The translations under genes and the position numbers were made by a program. The notes below the pieces were generated by a model. The model saw only the letters and a list, made by a program, of their open reading frames with translations. It made no database searches and had not been told where the DNA came from. This document shows, piece after piece, positions 58,199-64,000 of a stretch of DNA of 64,000 bases. The stretch comes from Streptomyces sp. SDr-06. Its GTDB lineage: Bacteria > Actinomycetota > Actinomycetes > Streptomycetales > Streptomycetaceae. How positions within the stretch are numbered: the stretch's first letter is position 1; each line of letters starts with the position of its first letter. The stretch covers positions 124,001-188,000 of the forward strand of contig NZ_QOLA01000001.1 of assembly GCF_003324565.1 (NCBI RefSeq), read 5' to 3'.

Positions 58199-60890
58199 GT
58201 GCCGTGTCCCTTCCGGGGGTTGGGTGGTGCCCCCGGGCCGGCCGGTCGACCAGCCACGACCTCGCTCCGCCGTGGACGAGGCGGAGCAGGAAATCGAGTA
58301 CGCCGGAGATCCCCACGTTGTACGAGGCACAGATCTCGCGCAGCGTGTCGTCCGGCACCAGGAAACGGCCCTTGCGGCGCGCCGCCCGCACGGTCAGACA
58401 GGACGTGAGGTCGAGCGCGGCCTCCCGGTGGCGGCTCTCGCCCGTGAACTCGTGGAGATCCAGTAGCAACTCGGCGTTGCCCGCGACTCCGTGGCAGGTT
58501 CCCGGGCCGACCTGCCAGCGCTGCCGGCCTACCGCGCGGGCCGCACCCTCGGCGTGTTCCAGGAACCGGTCGTCGCCCGTCTCGCGCCACAGCCGTACCA
58601 GGAAGCTGCCGACGCCGGACGTCCCGTTGCACCAGAAGTTCAGGCCGGGGCGCTCGGTACGGCCCGGCCCCTTCGGCCAGTGCGCGCTGCCCGAGCGCCA
58701 CTGGGCGACCGCGCACAGCGCGTGCCCGCCGCCGATGGCGATGTCGGTCAGGTCGGGACGGCCCAGGTCCCGGCCCGCCGCGAGAAGGAAGGCCGCGTTG
58801 CCGGCGACACCGTGCCCGAACCCGTAGCAGACCGAACCGGCCAGTTCGGCGCGGTACTCGGGGCCCGCGTCCCAATCAACCCCCGGACCGTCGTGCAGCA
58901 GTCGCAGCACCCCGTCCGCGCACCGCGCCGCCCGTTCGGCGAAGCGCCCGTCGCCGGTCGCATGCCACAGGTGCAGCTGCGCCAGGCCCGCCCCGGACAG
59001 CCCGTGGCAGATGTCGGGGTTGGCGCCGTCCAGCGGGATGTTCAGCGCGTAGGCGACCGCCCGCTCCGCCAGGGCCGGGTCCTCCAGGGTCGTGGCGGCT
59101 TCGTACAGGGCCCACGCCGTGCCGGAGCGGCCGAAGTACAGGCCGGGCAGGACGCGTTCGGGCGCGGTGAGTCGCCGATCGAGCCACCGCGCGGCGGTGC
59201 GCAGGGCGGGCTCCGCCGCTTCGTGCCCACAGCGCACCGCCCGGTCCAGGACGCCGAGGACACCGCCCGCGCCGAGCTGCACATTGCACGGGTCGCCGTC
59301 CGGCAGTGCGGTCGGTCCGGGCCAGAGGTACTCCCGCGCGGGGTCCATCGTCGCCCCGAGGTGGGCCAGTCCATCGGCGAGCAGCCGCTCAGCGGTGGGT
59401 ACGGGAGCGGACGGTCGGGGCTGCTGTCGCGCGACGGCGTCCGCCGGTTCGCCGCCGCCTGGCGGCCGACGCCCCGCCCTCCCCTCCGGGCCGGTGCGCA
59501 GGTACGCGGCGGCCCGCTCCAGGGTCCAGCGCCGCGCGCCGTCCGCGGTCAGCCCGGTGACGAGCGGGGCGAGCGCGCGCAGGGCGGGCAGTTCGGGGGC
59601 GGGCGGGGTGTCCGGGGCGAGGACCGGGCTGATCCCGGCCGTGACGTGGAGCAGGGTCGCGCCCAGGCTGAAGCAGTCGGCTTCCGGCCCGGGCGCGGGC
59701 GGGGCTCCCTCGGGGCCGGCCGGGGTCTCCAGGTATTCCGGCGCGGTGAAGCCTCCCGTCCCCGCGACGGGTGCCGGGGTGCCGGTGCGCACCGCGCACT
59801 CCAGGTCGACCAGGACGGGCCGGTCGTCGGGGGTCATCACGACGTTGCCCGGTTTGAAGTCGCGCAGCACGAGGCCTTCGGCGTGCAACCGGCCGATCAT
59901 GGAGGTGAGTTCGCGGGCGAGGCACCAGGCCTCGGCGACCAGGACGTGCCCTTCGCCGGTGCGCAGCCGGTCGGCGGTCCACTGTTGCAGGTTCACACCG
60001 TCGATCAGGTCCTCGGCGAGGAAGACGTGCCCGCCCGCCTCGAACACCTCCCGAACCGGTGGAGTGATGCCGAGCGGGGCGAGGCGGCGCAGGATCTCGG
60101 CCTCGTGCCGGAGCCAGTCCCGCGCGTCCCTGCCGTCCGTCCCGGCGCCGACGTGCGGGCGGGCCTCCTTCAGCAGGACACTCTCGCCGGTGTGTTCGTC
60201 GCGGGCGCGGTAGACGCCGCCGCGGTTGGAGTGCCGGATCGCTTCCTTGACGAGGTAGTGGTCGGCGAGCAGCACGGGCTCGCCGCGGCGCCGTCCGGAA
60301 CTCGCCGCCTCGGTTTCCGGGAAGGGGTTGCCCGCCCAGCGCGGTGGGGCGAACCAGGGGTTCCGCTCGTCGGCCACGAAGGTGCCGTCGGGTGCGCGCA
60401 GGCGGCCTTCGTAGAACCCCTCGTCGTTGAGTTCGCGGGGCCTGGCGAAGCAGCCGTAGCGGTAGTGCACGAGGCTGTCGGGGCGATAGCGCCGGTCCGA
60501 CAGGATCGCGGGCCCGGCGAGGCCTAGGGTCCGTTCGTGCAACCGCGCGGCCAGCAGGCGGAGTTGATCGTCGTCGGCGGGGTAGGCGGTGAGGAACTTG
60601 CCGGACTGGGCGCGGGCGGCGCGCACCGCGTTCATCTCGGCGGCGCGGCCCGGCGTGGCCGGGAACTTGAACGCGCAGCCGTGCGCCACCAGCACCCGGG
60701 CCGCGTTCTCCAGGACGTCGGGCGCCGAGAGGGGCGTGGCCGACAGATGGAGCTTCCAGCCCTGTCGGCGGCTGACGTGGTGCGCCGGAGTCACCATGCA
60801 CCACGGGTCCCGGTGGCGCACCCGCCAAGGGGAGGCCGATTCCGCCTGCGCCAGGATCCGCGCGAGGATCGGCTGATAGCTCGACGTCAC
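58152..60890 (-). CDS. lanL: Class IV-like lanthipeptide synthetase (LanL: lyase-kinase-cyclase)
   Basis: 912 residues from GTG 60890. Lyase domain about 1-200 (SPWRVRHRDPWCMVTPAHHV, GWKLHLSATPLSAP, SLVHYRYGCF). Kinase domain about 215-460 (SVLLKEARPHV, VLRDFKPGNVVM, VLVDLECAV). LanC-type cyclase domain about 510-885 with a complete zinc triad: LNFWCNGTSGVGSF (Cys) and GTCHGVAGNAELLL (Cys-His). The zinc ligands distinguish class IV from class III, whose cyclase lacks them. It dehydrates Ser/Thr by phosphorylation and elimination, then forms thioethers. The last 20 residues overlap lanA. No transporter or protease gene is adjacent, and the ribosome site is weak. Confidence 0.92.
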   Translation of the reverse strand: MTSSYQPILARILAQAESASPWRVRHRDPWCMVTPAHHVSRRQGWKLHLSATPLSAPDVLENAARVLVAHGCAFKFPATPGRAAEMNAVRAARAQSGKFLTAYPADDDQLRLLAARLHERTLGLAGPAILSDRRYRPDSLVHYRYGCFARPRELNDEGFYEGRLRAPDGTFVADERNPWFAPPRWAGNPFPETEAASSGRRRGEPVLLADHYLVKEAIRHSNRGGVYRARDEHTGESVLLKEARPHVGAGTDGRDARDWLRHEAEILRRLAPLGITPPVREVFEAGGHVFLAEDLIDGVNLQQWTADRLRTGEGHVLVAEAWCLARELTSMIGRLHAEGLVLRDFKPGNVVMTPDDRPVLVDLECAVRTGTPAPVAGTGGFTAPEYLETPAGPEGAPPAPGPEADCFSLGATLLHVTAGISPVLAPDTPPAPELPALRALAPLVTGLTADGARRWTLERAAAYLRTGPEGRAGRRPPGGGEPADAVARQQPRPSAPVPTAERLLADGLAHLGATMDPAREYLWPGPTALPDGDPCNVQLGAGGVLGVLDRAVRCGHEAAEPALRTAARWLDRRLTAPERVLPGLYFGRSGTAWALYEAATTLEDPALAERAVAYALNIPLDGANPDICHGLSGAGLAQLHLWHATGDGRFAERAARCADGVLRLLHDGPGVDWDAGPEYRAELAGSVCYGFGHGVAGNAAFLLAAGRDLGRPDLTDIAIGGGHALCAVAQWRSGSAHWPKGPGRTERPGLNFWCNGTSGVGSFLVRLWRETGDDRFLEHAEGAARAVGRQRWQVGPGTCHGVAGNAELLLDLHEFTGESRHREAALDLTSCLTVRAARRKGRFLVPDDTLREICASYNVGISGVLDFLLRLVHGGARSWLVDRPARGHHPTPGRDTAHGEPRSGTAGTARNR

Positions 60891-61421
60891 CCGGCCAGCA
60901 TGGCAGTTTCCTCCCCCGGCGACGGGAGGTGTTTCCCGGCCAAGTCGCAGGGGCCGCCCGCCGCCGGTCGCCCTCGACAAACGGTCGTCTTCGGCTCGGA
61001 GTTGGACGGAGCCGGTCAACTTCTCGTGAGGTGTGGTCACCGAGCTCCACAGACAAGGTGCATAATGCATGTGTAGCCCTTCGCGCGTCCCCCGTCGCGA
61101 AGGGCTACACCTGCGTGCCACGGCTGTGCGCACCGAACACGCCAAGCGCGCAGGGCACAGCAGCCACCCGAGCAAGGAACTCCCCTCGTGGCTCCTTGTT
61201 CGTGTTTTTTCGAGTTAACAGTGACGTAGAGTGTTTCCGCAAGTCCGGTTCTGATCGCGGAGCAAAGTGTTCCGTTTTGTCGCCGCCCGACCTGGCCGAC
61301 AGACTCCCCAGGGGCCGAGCCCTTCTACCAAGGTCAGTTAAAGTACGAATCCGTTGACCGAATCGAACATCGCGCATCGTCGGACAGCGCATGAGCGGCG
61401 GACGTGGACGTGGGGACCCTG
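60891..61421. other. Divergent promoter region between lanL and the XRE gene
   Basis: 530 nt without a convincing ORF. It includes AT-rich patches (61055-61070 with GCATAATGCAT, and 61195-61230 with a T-run) that could be promoters, and a strong hairpin at 61071-61110 annotated separately. Confidence 0.55.
61071..61110. terminator. 15-bp stem hairpin upstream of lanL
   Basis: GTGTAGCCCTTCGCG (61071-61085) pairs perfectly with CGCGAAGGGCTACAC (61096-61110) around a 10-nt loop. It lies between two divergent genes rather than after a stop codon, so it may end a small transcript or act as an RNA or operator element. Confidence 0.5.
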
Positions 61422-61880
61422 ATGGACAACGGCGAAGAGCGCACTCCCAAGCTGACGACGTTGCAGCAGAAGGTCGAGTACATGGTCGAGAAGACCTTCC
61501 CGGGAGAGAAGATCTCCGGCCGGGTCTTCGCCGACCTCGTCAAGGAGCGGGGCGGCTCCCTCTCGCACAGCTACTTCTCCAACATCCTGGCCGGCAAGGT
61601 CACCAACCCCTCCGAAGAGATCCTCAAGGCGCTCGGGCTCGGCTTCGGTGTCGACTGGCGCTTCTTCAAGGACGAGTCCGAGGTGGTCGACGACGTCGTC
61701 GCCGGGCTCCAGTTCCTCGCGAAGCGGCGCACCGGGGAGATCAGCGGTCTGGCCGGCCGCGGCATCGACGACGACGGCCTCGACCCCGAGCTGCTCCAGT
61801 TCGTCCTCTCCCTGCTGGAGGACAACAAGGACGGACGGGACAACGGGCCCGAAGGCGCACCTGGCGGGCAGCCCGGGTAG
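61422..61880 (+). CDS. XRE-like helix-turn-helix regulator
   Basis: 152 residues from ATG 61422 (GTG 61404 possible). A Cro/C1-type HTH spans about 12-75: TLQQKVEYMVEKTFPGEK, then FADLVKERGGSLSHSYFSNI, LAGKVTNPSEEILKALGLGF and GVDWRFFKDE. The tail is acidic with EISGLAGRGIDDDGLDPELL. Similar proteins precede MAB_1171c-type membrane proteins in Streptomyces, usually with a zinc-peptidase-like gene, as here. Confidence 0.85.
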   Translation: MDNGEERTPKLTTLQQKVEYMVEKTFPGEKISGRVFADLVKERGGSLSHSYFSNILAGKVTNPSEEILKALGLGFGVDWRFFKDESEVVDDVVAGLQFLAKRRTGEISGLAGRGIDDDGLDPELLQFVLSLLEDNKDGRDNGPEGAPGGQPG

Positions 61881-61960
61881 CGGCCACCGCGTGTTCATGA
61901 CGATTGGCTAAGATCGCAGACCGCTTGTCACACACGCGTGACTACGATCAAGAGGTCTCA

Positions 61961-62599
61961 ATGTCCATGCGCGAGCTGCGGAGAGAGTGCGAAGCCGGAC
62001 TGGCGGATCTTCCCATCCCGGCCCCGTTCAGCATCCAGGGTCTTGTGGCGAACATGGAAGAGGCCCGCGGCCGCACCATCGTCCTGCACGAACTCCCCGA
62101 CCGGCTGGCCCGGGTGAACGCCGCCTGCGGCCTGCGCCTCAAGTCGGGCGGCACCAGCTTCGTGCTCTACCGGCGGCGCCCCACCGTCTACCAGACCCAG
62201 CACGTGATCCTGCACGAGCTGTGCCACGAGTGGTTCGACCACGGCACGACCCTGAGCGCGGACCAGCTGCGCCACCTGCTGCCCGTCTTCAACACCTCCC
62301 TGATCAACCGGGTCCTCGCCTCCGACCCGCCCGGCGACCGCGGCCGAACCGAACCCGCCGACCCCGACGCCGACCCCGACGGGCTGCCGCCCGCCGTCAC
62401 CGAGGCCTTCCGCTCCGGCGGCCCCATCCAGGCGCGGGCCCAGTACGACACGCACGACGAGCGGATCGCGGAGTTCGGCGCCTCGCTCATTCCCCGCATG
62501 GCCCGCGACGTGACGAGCGACGACATGGTCGGACGGCTCGCCAACTCCCTCTCCCGGCCCGTGGCCCACCGCCGCCGGGGCTTCTTCCGCCGCTCCTAG
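61961..62599 (+). CDS. ImmA/IrrE-like zinc metallopeptidase domain protein
   Basis: 212 residues from ATG 61961 (AGAGG 5-6 nt upstream). HVILHELCHEWFDHGTTL contains the HExxH zinc site. FSIQGLVANMEEARGRTIVL and FVLYRRRPTVYQTQHVI match the ImmA/IrrE type fold partnered with XRE repressors. Cleavage of the upstream XRE protein is a plausible role but unproven. The C-terminal region (about 115-212) has an Asp/Pro linker and a helical end with basic tail RRRGFFRRS. It lies 80 nt downstream of the XRE gene. Confidence 0.82.
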   Translation: MSMRELRRECEAGLADLPIPAPFSIQGLVANMEEARGRTIVLHELPDRLARVNAACGLRLKSGGTSFVLYRRRPTVYQTQHVILHELCHEWFDHGTTLSADQLRHLLPVFNTSLINRVLASDPPGDRGRTEPADPDADPDGLPPAVTEAFRSGGPIQARAQYDTHDERIAEFGASLIPRMARDVTSDDMVGRLANSLSRPVAHRRRGFFRRS

Positions 62600-62660
62600 C
62601 CCCTCGCCTCCCCTGGCTCACCCCCTCCGTCCCCCCGCACGTGACCCCCGAGGAATTCCC

Positions 62661-63908
62661 GTGACCGCGCTTGACCTTGCCGGCTACCTGATAGCCGGCG
62701 TGATGACCGCCGTCGCCCTGTGGCGCATGCCCGCGGCGCTCTGGGGCGACGAGGAGGACAAACGCAGGCGCGCCCTGTGGGGCTGCTACGCCGGCTTCGC
62801 CGTCGCCCTGTGGACCAAGACGAAGGTCGTACGCATCGGCCTCAACAACAGCCCGATCGTCGACCTCGCCGTCCTGATCAAGCACTACACGGCGACCATC
62901 GCGATCCTGGCGATCCTCAGCTACATCGTCGCCATCTACGGACACTTTCCGGAGGGCGGCGTCATCCCCCGCCACGTCCGGTTCGCCCGGGTGATCCAGC
63001 AGGTGGCGGCCAAGGCGTCCGTCGCCACACTGATCCTGCTGACCGTGCTCTTCTTCACGGTGGTCGACCGCTCGTACGCCTCGGACCGGTTCGTCTCCGA
63101 CCACGCCGGGCAGTGGGGCGCCACGCTCTACATGAGCGTGTTCTACCTGTACTTGGGTGCCGCCTCCGCCGTCTGCGCCTACCAGTGGGCGCTCGCCACC
63201 GCCGGGGCCACGGCCCGCCATCTGCGGATCGGCCTCGGCATGATGACGTTCGCCATGTTCATCGGCGTCGGCTACACCGTGAGCCGCACCCTCTTCCTGT
63301 GGGTCAGCGTCGCCGACCAGCCGAGCCCCGCCTTCGCCCTGAGGTTCGACGAGATCACCGAGGCCGCCCAGGTCGTCCTGTTCGCGTTCTTCGCCCTCGG
63401 TGCCTCCATCCCCGCGTTCAGCAAGGGCTGGCGCCGGGTGCGGCTGTGGCGGGCGCAGGCCCGCCTGCATCCGCTGTGGCACGAGCTGATGACGGCCTTC
63501 CCCGACCAGCCCTTCGAGCCACCGGCCCCGCTCATCCGCGAGCTGACCCGGTTCGGCACCCCGGCCGACCTGCGGATCGACCGGTGGGCCGCCGACATCG
63601 CGGACGCCGTCGAGAAGCTGCGCCACTACGTGCCGGACGGTCTGCTCCCCGCCGCCAAGCGGGCCGCCGCCGAGGACAGCCCCCGCGAGGAGAACGCCGG
63701 GCCGCTGGCCGAGGCGTACTGGATCAAGGCGGCGCTCGCCGCCAAGGCGGACGGCGCGGGCGCGGGTGACGCCGCAGCCGTCGAGACCAAGCACGCCACC
63801 GACCAGGACGGCGAGGTCGCCTGGCTGGTACGGGTGGCCGCCGCCTACCGGACCGTCAGCGGCGAGCGGGCCCGCGGCGTCCTGAACTCCCTGGAGAAGA
63901 CCGGGTGA
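62661..63908 (+). CDS. MAB_1171c-family polytopic membrane protein
   Basis: 415 residues from GTG 62661 (CCCGAGGA upstream). Seven or so membrane helices lie in residues 1-260 (LAGYLIAGVMTAVALWRM, TIAILAILSYIVAIYG, VATLILLTVLFFTVVD, VVLFAFFALGASIPAFS). A soluble C-terminal domain follows (GWRRVRLWRAQARLHPLWHE, LRIDRWAADIADAVEKLRHY), as in the MAB_1171c putative transporter/DUF6545 group. Its stop overlaps the start of the next gene by 4 nt. Substrate and direction are unknown. Confidence 0.85.
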   Translation: MTALDLAGYLIAGVMTAVALWRMPAALWGDEEDKRRRALWGCYAGFAVALWTKTKVVRIGLNNSPIVDLAVLIKHYTATIAILAILSYIVAIYGHFPEGGVIPRHVRFARVIQQVAAKASVATLILLTVLFFTVVDRSYASDRFVSDHAGQWGATLYMSVFYLYLGAASAVCAYQWALATAGATARHLRIGLGMMTFAMFIGVGYTVSRTLFLWVSVADQPSPAFALRFDEITEAAQVVLFAFFALGASIPAFSKGWRRVRLWRAQARLHPLWHELMTAFPDQPFEPPAPLIRELTRFGTPADLRIDRWAADIADAVEKLRHYVPDGLLPAAKRAAAEDSPREENAGPLAEAYWIKAALAAKADGAGAGDAAAVETKHATDQDGEVAWLVRVAAAYRTVSGERARGVLNSLEKTG

Positions 63909-64000
63909 GCGACACCCTGACCGAGGCCGACGAGAGCCGCACGACGGCCGCGGCCCGCACCGTCACCGACGTCCTGCAGCCCCGCAACGTCCTGCTCGCC
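63905..64000 (+). CDS. Unassigned gene, N-terminal fragment at window edge
   Basis: 32 residues from GTG 63905, overlapping the previous stop (GTGA). It starts VSDTLTEADESRTTAAARTV, then TDVLQPRNVLLA. The ending resembles the N-terminus of Streptomyces PAP2-type membrane phosphatases, where a basic stretch precedes helix 1, but too little is visible to be certain. Confidence 0.5.
   Translation, partial: MSDTLTEADESRTTAAARTVTDVLQPRNVLLA

Noticed and set aside
1..64000. tRNA, rRNA, CRISPR arrays, insertion sequences, integrase/att sites
   Set aside because: I looked for cloverleaf-like runs, regularly spaced repeats and transposase or integrase motifs and saw none. A tRNAscan, CRISPR and IS search would be needed to exclude them formally.

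Overview
This window is high-GC actinobacterial DNA, almost certainly from a Streptomyces chromosome. The signs are very high third-position GC, many GTG starts, Tat/Sec-exported hydrolases, a c-di-AMP (ydaO-type) riboswitch on a cell-wall lytic gene, SPW-repeat, DUF2165 and MAB_1171c-type membrane proteins, a lanthipeptide synthetase and a gamma-butyrolactone-receptor-like regulator. The mix of secreted enzymes, orphan regulators, gene remnants and a small natural-product locus suggests accessory or arm-proximal chromosome. I saw no rRNA, tRNA, CRISPR, IS element or prophage.

Layout. 0-12 kb: N-terminal part of a self-sufficient CYP102-type P450 with a divergent PAS-LuxR regulator; an ATP-grasp protein; a GH101/129-like secreted glycosidase; a membrane-anchored sulfite-oxidase-like molybdoenzyme; a secreted adenosine deaminase; an ArpA/ScbR-like TetR regulator; a NarL-type two-component pair; and a divergent secreted ETX/MTX2 pore-forming-toxin-family protein. 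12-23.6 kb: HAD hydrolase, yeast-type cytosine deaminase, RibD/DHFR-fold protein, STAS protein, methyltransferase, riboswitch-controlled LysM/SLT protein, a PfkB kinase-RraA pair behind twin dyad boxes, a decayed cysteinyl-tRNA-synthetase paralogue, PAP2 phosphatase, a crcB-DUF190-crcB fluoride operon, a universal stress protein and an ArsB/SLC13 permease. 23.7-36.5 kb: two paralogous secreted 5'-nucleotidases around a methyltransferase, a serine hydrolase, an ECF42-type sigma factor, GNAT, a MerR regulator with a near-perfect 36-nt operator, a GH105 hydrolase, and small membrane genes. 36.5-47.4 kb: a GNAT remnant, a Cys-containing actinobacterial leader peptide ahead of an isopenicillin-N-synthase-family oxygenase, a styrene-monooxygenase-type flavoprotein, a PIG-L-type deacetylase, a second RraA, a shattered nitrilase pseudogene, a Ser/Thr kinase fused to a DHA2-type MFS exporter, an isochorismatase-fold hydrolase, a GlxA/AraC regulator and a zinc alcohol dehydrogenase. 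47.6-64 kb: a GH92 alpha-mannosidase with a divergent LacI repressor and two matching operators, a double Imm49 protein, a D,D-carboxypeptidase with a long disordered cytoplasmic arm, an unlisted Cys-rich mini-protein, DUF2165, a class IV-like lanthipeptide synthetase with an overlapping precursor gene, and an XRE / zinc-peptidase / MAB_1171c module that runs off the right edge.

How genes may work together (inference). Extracellular nucleotide salvage may link the two 5'-nucleotidases, the secreted adenosine deaminase and the cytosine deaminase. GH92, LacI and the operators form a local glycan-degradation regulon. crcB-DUF190-crcB is a fluoride-export unit. lanL and lanA are the core of a small RiPP locus that lacks a visible transporter or leader protease. 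The features I find least expected are the kinase-MFS fusion, the zinc-competent LanL with an out-of-frame overlapping precursor, the kinase-substrate-like motif series in the carboxypeptidase arm, and the leader-peptide/2OG-oxygenase arrangement.
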